This document shows positions 26,527-36,233 of a stretch of 64,000 nt of DNA, in pieces. The notes beneath the pieces are model-generated. The model worked only from the letters and a program-made list of their open reading frames with translations, searched no databases and was not told the DNA's origin. The position numbers and the translations under genes are program-made. The stretch is from Nocardioides humi. GTDB lineage: Bacteria > Actinomycetota > Actinomycetes > Propionibacteriales > Nocardioidaceae. Each line of letters begins with the position of its first letter. Position 1 is the first letter of the stretch. The stretch covers positions 2,356,001 through 2,420,000 of the forward strand of contig NZ_CP041146.1 of assembly GCF_006494775.1 (NCBI RefSeq). The letters are read 5' to 3'.

Positions 26527-28091
26527 CCGACGCCCACGAGACCGAGCTCGGCCGCACGGCCGGCAGCGTGGCGGACGGCGGCGAAGCCGCATCGCGCGAC
26601 GCCCGCGGTCCGAGCGGAGCGAGCGACCGTGCGGCGAGCTCGATATCCGACACGCTCGGCCCCGACGGGCCGTACGACCAGATGCTGCGCCTGGCCGACC
26701 TGTTCGACGACGCCGGCGCCCAGATGCGGGAGTGGTCCCAGCTGGGCCGCGACGTCCTGGCCGACCCCGAGGTCGCCGACTCCGCACCGCTCTCCCCCAC
26801 GACGTGGGCGAGCGCCGAGGAGGAGGTCCGCGCCGCGACCACCGGCAAGGGCAGCCTGCTGAGCCGCTCCATCGAGCTCGACGCCGACGCGCTGGTGCTG
26901 CGCGCGACCGTGCTGACCTACCGCTGGATCGACGAGCTCCAGGCGGCGGCGTACCAGACCCTCGGCTCGATCGCCGGCAAGGCCATCGGCTACCTCGCGC
27001 CCGAGGTCAACCTCGGCGGCGCGATCGTCGCGGCGGGCCTGATCGAGACCGACGCGCTCGACCGCGACGGCGTCGCGGCGTACCTCGGCGAGCTGGCCGA
27101 GGCCAACCCCGAGCTGATGGAGCACGTCACCACCGGCGGCGGCGTGCTCGACAGCCTGCAGATGCGGGGCCTGCTCACCGCGGGCGTGCTGGCCGGTGAC
27201 GCCGGGCGCTCGGCGCGCGCCGGTGGACTGCGGGCCACCGGCATCACGCCGCTGGCCGACGACTGGAGCGCCGCGCTGCGCGATGTCGCGATCGGCCTCA
27301 CCACGGCCGACCCCGGAACGCCGGCCGCGGAGGTCGACGAGCCGGCCGAGACGCCGGCCGGGCTGGGCGACCTGATGACGCTCCTCGACCGCAGCGCCGA
27401 GGGCGAGCCGGTCCGGATCCTCCGGGTCGCGCCCGGCCGACTGCTCGCCCTGCTCCCCGGCTGTGCCGCGCCCACGCCCACCGCGGCCGGCCGGCTGCGC
27501 CTGGTCTCCGGTGACGCCTCGGGGGAAGCGGCGGCGGTCATCCGGGCGCTCGCGGCGGCCATCGAGGCGGACGGAGCCGATGGAGCGGACGGAGCGGACG
27601 GAGCGGACGGAGCGGACGGAGCGGACGGAGCGGACGGAGCGGACGGAGCGGACGGAGCGGACGGAGCGGACGGAGCGGACGGAGCGGACGGAGCGGACGG
27701 AGCCGATGGCGCCGGCGAGCCGGGCCGGGTGATGCTGGTCGGTCGCGGCGGCGGCGCCGCGATCGCCCTGGAGATCGCGACCCGGACCGACCTGACCGGC
27801 TTCGTCGTCGACCAGGTCGTCACCGCCGACGCCCCCGCCACCCAGCTCGCCCTGCTCCCCGGCAGCGTGCAGGTCCTCTCGCTGGAGGACCGCAGCGACC
27901 CCGTCGCCCTCCTCGGCTCGCTGATCAACGCCGGGGCGGCCAACCGCCTCACCGTCGTGTACGACGCCGGGTCGGACCCCGGCGTACCCACCGTCGTCGC
28001 CGGCGGTCGGGCCGCCGACCGCGCCGACCACCCGGACCTCGTCGCCGCTCTCGACCGCTGGCGCGCCCTGGGCTACCTGCGCCCCGCCTGA
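26523..28091 (+). CDS. degenerate alpha/beta-hydrolase-like protein with (ADG)n repeat
   Basis: A 522-residue protein, start GTG 26523 overlapping the previous stop. The N-terminal 300 residues are helical (a WXG100-like coiled section followed by AGKAIGYLAPEVNLGGAIVAA). An Ala-Asp-Gly repeat stretch follows, encoded by 16 tandem 9-bp units. The C-terminal 130 residues match the ends of actinobacterial alpha/beta hydrolases of the DUF1023 kind (VVTADAPATQLALLPGSVQV, LSLEDRSDPV). The nucleophile elbow usually reads GHSQGG; here it is VGRGGGAA, so both the His and the catalytic Ser are missing. It is therefore probably a non-enzymatic partner. The function of the unit is unknown. Confidence 0.6.
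   Translation: MTDAHETELGRTAGSVADGGEAASRDARGPSGASDRAASSISDTLGPDGPYDQMLRLADLFDDAGAQMREWSQLGRDVLADPEVADSAPLSPTTWASAEEEVRAATTGKGSLLSRSIELDADALVLRATVLTYRWIDELQAAAYQTLGSIAGKAIGYLAPEVNLGGAIVAAGLIETDALDRDGVAAYLGELAEANPELMEHVTTGGGVLDSLQMRGLLTAGVLAGDAGRSARAGGLRATGITPLADDWSAALRDVAIGLTTADPGTPAAEVDEPAETPAGLGDLMTLLDRSAEGEPVRILRVAPGRLLALLPGCAAPTPTAAGRLRLVSGDASGEAAAVIRALAAAIEADGADGADGADGADGADGADGADGADGADGADGADGADGADGADGADGAGEPGRVMLVGRGGGAAIALEIATRTDLTGFVVDQVVTADAPATQLALLPGSVQVLSLEDRSDPVALLGSLINAGAANRLTVVYDAGSDPGVPTVVAGGRAADRADHPDLVAALDRWRALGYLRPA
27567..27710 (+). repeat. 16-unit 9-bp tandem repeat inside a gene
   Basis: The unit GCGGACGGA (Ala-Asp-Gly) is repeated 16 times: 13 perfect copies at 27585-27701, flanked by variant GCCGATGG units on both sides and one more perfect copy at the left. 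Length changes would be in frame, so copy number could vary between strains. Confidence 0.9.
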
Positions 28092-28105
28092 TTCGCCCGC
28101 TGTTC

Positions 28106-28168
28106 CCGCGCCCCATGCGAATCTGTCGCTGATCCGCCCGTTTCCCGACGAATTCGCATGGGGCGCGG
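28106..28168. terminator. 17-bp perfect hairpin after the WXG100-like unit
   Basis: CCGCGCCCCATGCGAAT pairs perfectly with ATTCGCATGGGGCGCGG around a 29-nt loop, starting 14 bp after the stop codon. Stem length is well above a normal terminator. Confidence 0.7.
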
Positions 28169-28242
28169 TTCAGAGTCCGCGATCCCCGTCACACCCGAGC
28201 AGGCCCCACCAGGCCGCGCAGCTGCCTTTCTGTCCGATCTCC

Positions 28243-28282
28243 TTGACAAAACCGGGGTCAATGTACGCAACATGGTGTTGCG
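28243..28282 (+). promoter_or_regulatory. promoter/operator region of the diiron oxygenase operon
   Basis: TTGACA at 28243 is a good -35 hexamer. Two inverted repeats follow: TTGAC...GTCAA (28243-28261) and CGCAAC-ATGGT-GTTGCG (28266-28282, 6-bp perfect arms). They are candidate sites for the TetR repressor encoded as third gene of the operon. No clear -10 box is visible. Confidence 0.45.
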
Positions 28283-28333
28283 CTAACAACGTGCATGCTC
28301 CCGCTTTCGATGAAGAGAACGGACCGAGGACCC

Positions 28334-29338
28334 ATGACTGCGACTGCCGACGCCCCGATCGACACCCCCACCGCGAGCGACCTGGAGGGCCTGAGCTACC
28401 AGGAGACCCTGCGCGTGCTCTCCGAGGCGTCGGTCCACCAGCACTTCGACGCCTTCCTCGACATCGCCTGGGACAGCCCGGAGTTCGAGGTCGTCGACGA
28501 CGACCCGCGCTGGGTGCTCCCGGAGGTCGACCCGCTCGGCCAGACCGAGTGGTACCGGTCGCTCCCGCTGGAGCGGCAGATCGAGATCGGCAAGTACCGC
28601 CTCGCCAACATCATGAAGGTCGGCCTGCAGTTCGAGCAGGTGCTGATCGGCGGCGTGATGAGCCACCTCATCGCGATGCCCAACAACCGGGCCGAGTTCC
28701 GCTACTCCACGCACGAGGTCACCGAGGAGTGCCACCACACCCAGATGTTCCAGGAGGGGGTGAACCGGATCGGCGTCGACGTCCAGGGCGGCCCGAGGTG
28801 GTTCGTGAAGGTCGCGCCCTTCCTCTGCCTGGCCGGCGGCCCGCTCCCCAACATCTTCTTCATCGGCATCCTCGCGGGCGAGGAGCCGATCGACTACCTG
28901 CAGAAGTCCGTGCTCCGCTCGGGCCACCCGATGCACCCGATCGTCGAGCGGGTCATGCAGATCCACGTCGCCGAGGAGGCCCGCCACATCGGCTTCGCGC
29001 ACGCCTACCTGGTCGAGCGCTCCCGCGACTGGGGCCGGCTGCAGCGCTTCGGCATCTCGCTGGCCTACCCGGTCATCATGCGCACCCTGTGCGACGTGAT
29101 CATGAAGCCCAGCCGCCGGATGCAGAAGGACCTGGGCATCCCGCGGTCGGTCATGCGCGAGGTCTACTGGCGGAGCCCGCAGTCGGAGAAGCTGCTGCGC
29201 GACACCTTCGGCGACGTCCGCATGCTCGCCGAGGAGCTCGGCCTGATGAACCGGGCCTCCCGTCCGATCTGGCGCGCCCTGGGCATCGCCGGCACCGCCT
29301 CGCGGTTCCGCAGCGAGCCCAAGTCCGCCGCGGCCTGA
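28334..29338 (+). CDS. AurF-type diiron oxygenase
   Basis: A 334-residue ferritin-like protein of the AurF/p-aminobenzoate N-oxygenase family (PF11583). The two iron-binding helices appear as EVTEECHHTQMFQEG near residue 130 and HVAEEARHIGFAHAYL near residue 215, giving the E-(x)-H and EExRH ligands. It probably uses O2 on a small organic substrate (N-oxygenation, hydroxylation or desaturation). Electrons are likely to come from the ferredoxin-reductase protein encoded 10 bp downstream. GAGGA precedes the ATG at 28334. It is the first of four co-directional genes. Confidence 0.8.
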   Translation: MTATADAPIDTPTASDLEGLSYQETLRVLSEASVHQHFDAFLDIAWDSPEFEVVDDDPRWVLPEVDPLGQTEWYRSLPLERQIEIGKYRLANIMKVGLQFEQVLIGGVMSHLIAMPNNRAEFRYSTHEVTEECHHTQMFQEGVNRIGVDVQGGPRWFVKVAPFLCLAGGPLPNIFFIGILAGEEPIDYLQKSVLRSGHPMHPIVERVMQIHVAEEARHIGFAHAYLVERSRDWGRLQRFGISLAYPVIMRTLCDVIMKPSRRMQKDLGIPRSVMREVYWRSPQSEKLLRDTFGDVRMLAEELGLMNRASRPIWRALGIAGTASRFRSEPKSAAA

Positions 29339-29348
29339 CGGCCGAGCC

Positions 29349-31031
29349 ATGCCCTACGTCGTCACGCAGTCCTGCTGCGCCGACGCCTCGTGCGTCGTCG
29401 CCTGCCCGGTCAACTGCATCCACCCCGCGCCGGGCGAGCCCGGCTTCGGCACCACCGAGATGGTGTACGTCGACGCGACCGCCTGCGTCGGCTGCGGCGC
29501 CTGCGCGACCGCGTGCCCGGTCGGGGCGATGGTGCCGGACGCCGCGCTGACGACGAAGCAGCTGCCCTTCCTCGACCTCAACGCCGCCTACTACGACACC
29601 TTCCCCCACGCCGACCGCACTCCCGTCGCGCTGGTCCCGCAGCAGCGGCGGCTCACCCGGCCCGGGCCGTTCCGGGTCGCGGTCGTCGGCGCGGGCCCGG
29701 CCGGGCTCTACACGGCCGACGAGCTGCTCAAGCACCCCGAGGTCCACGGCGTCGACGTCTACGACCGGCTGCGCACGCCGTACGGCCTGGTCCGGCACGG
29801 CGTCGCGCCGGACCACGCGTCGACCAAGCTGGTCACCCGGCTGTTCGAGGCGATCGAGCGGCAGCCGCGGTTCCGCTACTTCCTCGACGTCGCGGTCGGC
29901 GCCGACGGCGGGATCACCCTGGCCGACCTGCGCAGGCACTACGACGCCGTCGTGTACGCCGTCGGCGCCTCCGCCGACCGCAGCCTCGGCATCCCCGGCG
30001 AGGACCTCGCCGGCTCGGTGGCCGCGACCGCCCTGGTGGGCTGGTACAACGGCCACCCCGACCAGCAGGAGCTGGACGTCCCGCTCCGGCACGAGCGCGC
30101 GGTGGTGGTCGGCAACGGCAATGTCGCCCTCGACGTCGCCCGCGTCCTGGCCCGCCCCCTCGACGTACTGGAGCGCACGGACCTGGCGCCCGGGCCGCTC
30201 GAGCAGCTGCGCGCCAGCCGGGTCCGCGAGGTGGTCGTGCTCGGCCGTCGCGGCCCCGCGCAGGCGGCGTTCACCGTGCCCGAGCTGATCGGTCTGGCCG
30301 CGCTCGACGACGTCGACGTGGTGGTGGACGCCGACCCGGCGCTGCTGGCCGGCGACGACCAGCGCAGCGCACTGCTCCGCGAGCTGGCCGAGCGGCCGGT
30401 CGACCCGGCGTCCACGAGGCGCCGGATCGTGCTCAGCTTCACCTCCTCCCCCGTCGAGATCCTCGGCGAGGACGGCCGGGTCACCGGCGTCCGGGTCGCC
30501 CGCAACGACCTCGTCCCCGGCGACGACGGCACGATCCGCGCCCGGGCCACCGACGACGTCCACACGATCGAGACGGGCCTGGTCGTCCGCTCCGTCGGCC
30601 ACCGCGGCCGACCCGTCGCCGGGCTTCCGTTCGACGAGGCCGCCGCGGTCGTCCCCAACGAGAAGGGCCGGGTCGAGCCCGGCGTGTACGTCGTGGGCTG
30701 GATCAAGCGCGGTCCGGTCGGCTTCATCGGCACCAACAAGACCGACGCGCAGGAGACCGTCGAGACCCTCCTCGACGACCTCGACGCCGGCCTCCCCGCC
30801 CCTACCGGCTCGGCGTCCGCCATCGCGGCGCTGGTCGCCGAGCGGCACCCCGACGCCGCCGACCTCGCCGCCTGGCAGCGCCTCGACGCCGCCGAGCGCG
30901 ATCGCGGCACCCGGGCCGGCCGTCCCCGCGCCAAGATCACCGACGTCGGCGAGCAGCGCTCGATCGCCGCGCCGCCGGTCGTCGTACGCCGCCGAGGCCT
31001 GCTTCGGCGTACGGTGGCGCTGACGTCGTGA
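29349..31031 (+). CDS. ferredoxin - ferredoxin-NADP+ reductase fusion (FprB-like)
   Basis: A 560-residue fusion. Residues 1-65 are a bacterial ferredoxin with two Cys clusters (CCADASCVVACPVNC and ACVGCGACATACPVG). From residue 108 the chain is an adrenodoxin-reductase-type flavoprotein: FAD motif VAVVGAGPAGLYTADELLKH, NADP motif VVVGNGNVALDVARVL near residue 256, and the conserved VGWIKRGPVGFIGTNKTDA near residue 455. It carries electrons from NADPH through FAD to the Fe-S clusters. Next to the diiron gene, it is the obvious reductase for that oxygenase. Confidence 0.92.
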   Translation: MPYVVTQSCCADASCVVACPVNCIHPAPGEPGFGTTEMVYVDATACVGCGACATACPVGAMVPDAALTTKQLPFLDLNAAYYDTFPHADRTPVALVPQQRRLTRPGPFRVAVVGAGPAGLYTADELLKHPEVHGVDVYDRLRTPYGLVRHGVAPDHASTKLVTRLFEAIERQPRFRYFLDVAVGADGGITLADLRRHYDAVVYAVGASADRSLGIPGEDLAGSVAATALVGWYNGHPDQQELDVPLRHERAVVVGNGNVALDVARVLARPLDVLERTDLAPGPLEQLRASRVREVVVLGRRGPAQAAFTVPELIGLAALDDVDVVVDADPALLAGDDQRSALLRELAERPVDPASTRRRIVLSFTSSPVEILGEDGRVTGVRVARNDLVPGDDGTIRARATDDVHTIETGLVVRSVGHRGRPVAGLPFDEAAAVVPNEKGRVEPGVYVVGWIKRGPVGFIGTNKTDAQETVETLLDDLDAGLPAPTGSASAIAALVAERHPDAADLAAWQRLDAAERDRGTRAGRPRAKITDVGEQRSIAAPPVVVRRRGLLRRTVALTS

Positions 31032-31054
31032 CGACCAGCCGAGGAGGTGTCGCC

Positions 31055-31765
31055 ATGGGGACGGCGAGACGGGACCAGCCCGACGGCCGGAAGCGACGCT
31101 GGCAACAGCACAACGCCGACCGCCGGCAGGCCGTGATCGACGCCGCCCTCACCGTGCTGGCCCGGGACCTGGAGCCGGGAGCGGAGCTGAGCGTCCAGCA
31201 GATCGCCGACGAGGCGGGCGTGCACCGCACCGTGCTGTACCGCTACTTCGCGGACCGCACCGACCTCGACGTCGCCATCCAGCAGGAGATCTGCAACCGC
31301 GCGGGCGTGCTGCTGCTCGCCGCGGTCACCCTCGAGGGCACGCCGCGCGAGATCGCGCACCGGATCATCGACGCGTACGTCGGCTGGGGCGCCGAGAACG
31401 TCGCGCTGATGAGGTTCGCCGAGCGCGACATCGCCGGCGCCGCCTCCAAGCCGCTCGACGACGCGATCGGCCAGATCGCCGAGCAGATCGAGCTGGTCAT
31501 CGGCGGCTTCCTCGCGCTGCTCGACGCCGAGGTGAGCGACGAGGACCGCGACGCGCTCACGCCGTACGTCTTCCTGCTCGTCGGCGGCGTGATGGCCGCC
31601 GTGCGCAGCTGGAGCTCCCGCGACGAGCTCCGTCCCCCGGCACCCGCGTTCACCCGGCTGCTCGCCGACGTGACCTGGCTGCAGATCGAGGGGCTCGCCG
31701 CGTCCCGCGACATCGAGGTGCCCGACCTTCCGGTCGAGCAGCTCCTGAACATCGAGGAAGCCTGA
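31055..31765 (+). CDS. TetR family transcriptional regulator
   Basis: A 236-residue regulator. The HTH is ELSVQQIADEAGVHRTVLYRYFADRTDLD near residues 48-77, a classic TetR signature, followed by an all-helical ligand domain. GAGGAGG lies 8 nt before the ATG. It ends directly at the ATG of the monooxygenase gene (TGA then ATG), so the two are translationally coupled. It probably controls this operon through the inverted repeats at 28.25 kb. Confidence 0.9.
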   Translation: MGTARRDQPDGRKRRWQQHNADRRQAVIDAALTVLARDLEPGAELSVQQIADEAGVHRTVLYRYFADRTDLDVAIQQEICNRAGVLLLAAVTLEGTPREIAHRIIDAYVGWGAENVALMRFAERDIAGAASKPLDDAIGQIAEQIELVIGGFLALLDAEVSDEDRDALTPYVFLLVGGVMAAVRSWSSRDELRPPAPAFTRLLADVTWLQIEGLAASRDIEVPDLPVEQLLNIEEA

Positions 31766-33235
31766 ATGAGCGACTCCCCTGCCGTCACCCCGGAGCACCT
31801 CGACGTGCTCATCATCGGCGCCGGCCTGTCCGGCATCGACGCGGCCTACCACGTGAGCAAGGCGTTCCCGTCGAAGTCCTACGCCCTCCTCGAGATGCGC
31901 GACGCACTCGGCGGCACCTGGGACCTGTTCCGCTACCCGGGCATCCGCTCCGACTCCGACATGCACACCCTCGGCTTCGGCTGGAAGCCGTGGAAGGGCG
32001 CCAAGGCGATCGTCGACGGGCCCGACATCCTCGCCTACCTGAAGGAGGCGGCGGCCGAGAACGGCATCGACGAGCACATCCGCTACCACCACAAGCTGGT
32101 GCACGCGGAGTTCTCCACCGCCGACGCGCGCTGGACCGTCACCGTCGAGCGCACCGACACCGGCGAGACGCTCCAGCTGACCGCCGGCTTCCTGTGGTCG
32201 ACGTCGGGCTACTACCGCTACGACGAGGGCTTCACGCCCCTGTTCGCCGGCGTCGAGGACTTCGAGGGGCAGGTCGTGCACCCGCAGCACTGGCCCGAGG
32301 ACCTCGACTACCAGGGCAAGCGGATCGTCGTGATCGGGTCGGGCGCCACCGCCGTCACGCTGATCCCCGCGCTGGCCGACTCCGGCGCCGGGCACGTCAC
32401 GATGCTGCAGCGCACGCCGACGTACATCATCAGCCAGCCGACGTACGACAAGGTGTCGGCGCAGATGTACCGCCGGCTGCCCGACAAGCTCGCGCAGAAG
32501 CTGGTCCGCACCCGCTACCTCACCAGCCGAATCGCGTTCTACGAGTTCTGCCAGGCCCGGCCGAAGGAGTCGCGGGCGCTGCTGCGCAAGCTGCTCGAGC
32601 GGCAGCTGCCGACCGACGTCGACTTCGACGAGCACTTCAAGCCGCCGTACGACCCGTGGGACCAGCGGCTGTGCGCCGTCCCCGGCGGCGACCTGTTCAA
32701 GGCGCTGCGTCACCACACCGTCGACATCGTCACCGACCACATCGACCGGTTCACGCCGAAGGGCATCCTGCTGAAGTCGGGCAGGGAGCTGGAGGCGGAT
32801 ATCGTCATCACCGCCACCGGCCTCAACCTGCAGATCTTCGGCGGCGCCACCCTCGGCGTCGACGGCGCCGAGGTCAAGCCCGCCGACACCATGGCCTACA
32901 AGGGCCTGATGCTGAGCGAGATCCCCAACTTCGCGTTCATCATCGGCTACACGAACGCGTCGTGGACGCTCAAGGCCGACCTCGTGTGCGCGTACGTCGT
33001 CAAGCTGCTCAGGCGGATGGACGAGACCGGCGCCCGGCTGGTCGTCCCCCGTCGCGATCCGTCCGTCACGGAGGAGCCCTTCCTCGACTTCGAGGCCGGC
33101 TACGTGATGAGGTCCATCGACTCGCTGCCCAAGCAGGGGTCGACGTACCCGTGGCGGCTGAAGATGAACTACTTCAAGGACGTGCTGGTGTTCCGCAAGC
33201 CGGTGGACGACGAGGCGCTGGAGTTCGCGGGCTGA
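31766..33235 (+). CDS. flavin-containing Baeyer-Villiger-type monooxygenase (EthA-like)
   Basis: A 489-residue class B flavoprotein monooxygenase. FAD motif VLIIGAGLSGIDAAYHV, the Baeyer-Villiger fingerprint FEGQVVHPQHWPED near residue 168, and NADPH motif IVVIGSGATAVTLIPAL near residue 190 are all present. Length and motifs match the EthA group of ketone/thioamide monooxygenases. It inserts oxygen next to a carbonyl, or oxidises sulfur or nitrogen; the substrate is unknown. It is the last gene of the operon, ending 5 bp before a very large palindrome. Confidence 0.9.
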   Translation: MSDSPAVTPEHLDVLIIGAGLSGIDAAYHVSKAFPSKSYALLEMRDALGGTWDLFRYPGIRSDSDMHTLGFGWKPWKGAKAIVDGPDILAYLKEAAAENGIDEHIRYHHKLVHAEFSTADARWTVTVERTDTGETLQLTAGFLWSTSGYYRYDEGFTPLFAGVEDFEGQVVHPQHWPEDLDYQGKRIVVIGSGATAVTLIPALADSGAGHVTMLQRTPTYIISQPTYDKVSAQMYRRLPDKLAQKLVRTRYLTSRIAFYEFCQARPKESRALLRKLLERQLPTDVDFDEHFKPPYDPWDQRLCAVPGGDLFKALRHHTVDIVTDHIDRFTPKGILLKSGRELEADIVITATGLNLQIFGGATLGVDGAEVKPADTMAYKGLMLSEIPNFAFIIGYTNASWTLKADLVCAYVVKLLRRMDETGARLVVPRRDPSVTEEPFLDFEAGYVMRSIDSLPKQGSTYPWRLKMNYFKDVLVFRKPVDDEALEFAG

Positions 33236-33239
33236 GATC

Positions 33240-33341
33240 GGGTGCAGGAATCGCCGCTTCAGCGGCGAAACTGGCGCTTCTTGACCGTTGCAACGGTCAA
33301 GAAGCGCAGGAAACGCCGCTGAAGCGGCGATTCCTGCACCC
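33240..33341. terminator. large nested palindrome between convergent genes
   Basis: Outer arms at 33240-33267 and 33314-33341 match perfectly over 28 bp. Inside lies a second perfect 32-bp palindrome (33275-33306, CGCTTCTTGACCGTTG and its complement). Each outer arm also contains a smaller CGCCGC/GCGGCG hairpin. It fills nearly the whole gap between the monooxygenase and the VWA gene. At minimum it can terminate both transcripts. Confidence 0.8.
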
Positions 33342-34763
33342 TCACCACGCGAGGTCGTGCACGAACTCACTGAGCTGAGTGAGATTCCGGCACTCGATCA
33401 TCCGCACGATCTCGCCGTACGTCGGGGCGGCGGAGTCGCCGGTGCCCCAGTTCCGCTCGTGCTCGGGGTTGAGCCAGAACGCCCGCTTCACCGACCCGGC
33501 GAGCCGCTTGAGCGCGTCCTCGTGGAGGTCGCTGTAGTTGGAGCGGGCGTCGCCGAGGATGAGCAGCGTGGTCTTCGGGGTGAGCGCGTCGAGGTGGGAC
33601 TCCTCGAACTTCGTGAACGCCCGCCCGTAGTTCGTCCGACCCCACAGCGCGGCGTGCGACGCGGCCGCCGCGAGATCGGAGAGCACGTCCACCGGGTCGG
33701 CGCCGGGGCGGAAGTGGCCGGTGACCTCGTGGACGTGGTCGATGAAGGTGAAGGCGCGCATGCTCTGGAACACCTCGCGCAGCGCGAACACGAACAGCAG
33801 CGTGAACTGCGCGAAGTTCGCCACCGAGCCGCTGACGTCGCAGAGCACGACCAGGTCGGTGCGGTGCGGGCGCTTGGGGCGGTGGTGGGTGGTGATGGGG
33901 ACGCCGCCGGTGGCGATGGAGGCCCGGACGGTACGACGGAAGTCCAGCGGGGCCGTGCGCGCGTGGCGGGAGTGCTGCTCCTTGGCCAGCCGGGTCGCCA
34001 GGCGCCGTGCCAGCGGGAAGATCTCCTTGCGCATCTCGTCGAGGTCGGTGCGCCGGGCGGCCATGAACGCCAGCTTGTCGATGCTGGGCCGGACGGCGAC
34101 GTCGGCGACGTGGTCGGGGCCCTTCTCCTCGGCGATCCGGCGGCGGGCGTCGTCCTCGACCATCGCGGTGAACGACCCGATCCGCCGGTTGGCCTGCCGC
34201 CGGGCGTCCTCCGCGTCGGCGCCCTCGCCCATCAGGCCCGCGACGAGCCGGTCGACGAGCTCCTGCGGCGCGACCCGCTGGAGGGCGGTGTACGCCGACC
34301 ACGACGACAGCCCCGGTCCGCGGCCGGGCATCGCCCCGAAGACACCCACCATCTCGGCCGCCATCCGGCGCAGCTCGGCCTCGTCGAGCTGCGGGCCGTC
34401 GAGCGCCTCGGCGAGCCGGTCGCGGAAGTCGGCGAGCGCGGACGCGTTGTCGCGGACCGCCCCGCCGTCGTCCCCGGCATCCGCGTCCCCGGCTTCCTGG
34501 TCCCCGGCGGAGGCCGCCCCGTCCCCCACCATCGCGGGGAAGTAGACGTCGAAGAGCGCGTCGAACGTCGTCCGTTGCGCCTGCTTCTTGACCATCGTCG
34601 CCGCGAACGCGTCGCGCACCGTCGCGCGCTCGCCCCAGCGGACGGTACCGAGCGCGGCCAGCGAGTCGAGGTCCTCGGCGAGGGAGACCGACAGCCCGGC
34701 ACCGCGCAGCGCCTCGACGAACGCCAGGTGGCGGTCGAGGAGCCCGGACTGCTCGGCGCTCAT
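33342..34763 (-). CDS. CoxE-like VWA domain protein
   Basis: A 473-residue cytoplasmic protein with a C-terminal VWA domain of the CoxE type. LVVLCDVSGSVANFAQFTL carries the MIDAS DxSxS near residue 307, and LLILGDARSNYSD supplies the later Asp. The N-terminal 250 residues are helical and acidic. It starts 2 bp after the MoxR-type ATPase gene on the same strand. Such MoxR-VWA pairs act as chaperones that load metals or assemble complexes. The client is not evident; no CO dehydrogenase genes are near. Confidence 0.85.
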   Translation of the reverse strand: MSAEQSGLLDRHLAFVEALRGAGLSVSLAEDLDSLAALGTVRWGERATVRDAFAATMVKKQAQRTTFDALFDVYFPAMVGDGAASAGDQEAGDADAGDDGGAVRDNASALADFRDRLAEALDGPQLDEAELRRMAAEMVGVFGAMPGRGPGLSSWSAYTALQRVAPQELVDRLVAGLMGEGADAEDARRQANRRIGSFTAMVEDDARRRIAEEKGPDHVADVAVRPSIDKLAFMAARRTDLDEMRKEIFPLARRLATRLAKEQHSRHARTAPLDFRRTVRASIATGGVPITTHHRPKRPHRTDLVVLCDVSGSVANFAQFTLLFVFALREVFQSMRAFTFIDHVHEVTGHFRPGADPVDVLSDLAAAASHAALWGRTNYGRAFTKFEESHLDALTPKTTLLILGDARSNYSDLHEDALKRLAGSVKRAFWLNPEHERNWGTGDSAAPTYGEIVRMIECRNLTQLSEFVHDLAW

Positions 34764-34765
34764 CG

Positions 34766-35650
<885 letters not shown>

Positions 35651-35781
35651 GATCCCCATCCTGCCGTGACGGCGTGTCTGCCCGGTCACGCGGTCGTGAC
35701 CCGAGCGCCGCCGCGTCGTTGTGATCGGCAGTGGGGAAGGCCCGCTCGACGGGCGATCATCAGATGGCAAGGGGGACGGTC

Positions 35782-36147
35782 GTGCACGATTCCGTCGCGT
35801 CCCCGAGCTGGCCCCGGGTGGCCGTCCACGCCGTGCGTACGGCGATCACGATCGCCGCGCTCACCCTGCTCGTCGGCTTCGGCGCGCTGGGCAACGTCGC
35901 CTCGCCCGGACCGGCCGCCCCGTCCCACCGGGTCGACATGTCCGCGGGCCCGCTCGACGCGATGATGCAGCAGAACCGCTGCTCCTTCACCGGCTTCGAC
36001 CGCGACGTCATCCCGAGCAAGGCGATCGTCCGGACCCCGGACGGGAGCGTCGAGCTGGTGTCCTTCGACCGCGGCTGGGCGGTGTTCAGCGGTGCGATCG
36101 CCGGCGAGCTGGTCGCCGTCTGCCTCGGGCCGACGCGCGCCGGGTGA
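35782..36147 (+). CDS. small membrane-anchored hypothetical protein
   Basis: A 121-residue protein with one N-terminal transmembrane helix (AITIAALTLLVGFGALG) and a short extracytoplasmic domain with two Cys residues (NRCSFTGFDRDVIPS, VAVCLGPTRAG). I prefer GTG 35782 because AGGGGGA lies 6 nt upstream; ATG 35764 is the alternative. It resembles no family I know. Confidence 0.6.
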   Translation: MHDSVASPSWPRVAVHAVRTAITIAALTLLVGFGALGNVASPGPAAPSHRVDMSAGPLDAMMQQNRCSFTGFDRDVIPSKAIVRTPDGSVELVSFDRGWAVFSGAIAGELVAVCLGPTRAG

Positions 36148-36233
36148 TCCGGGTTCACCCTCGGGCCTGCCGGCTGGCGGGCCGGTGCCGTACGCGTCCC
36201 GGCGCTGACTACGGTGGGCCTGCGCCCCGACGT

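Noticed and set aside
27567..27710. Antisense (Ser-Val-Arg)n protein
   Set aside because: It is the reverse reading of the 9-bp repeat inside the plus-strand gene; no ribosome site or homologous domain.
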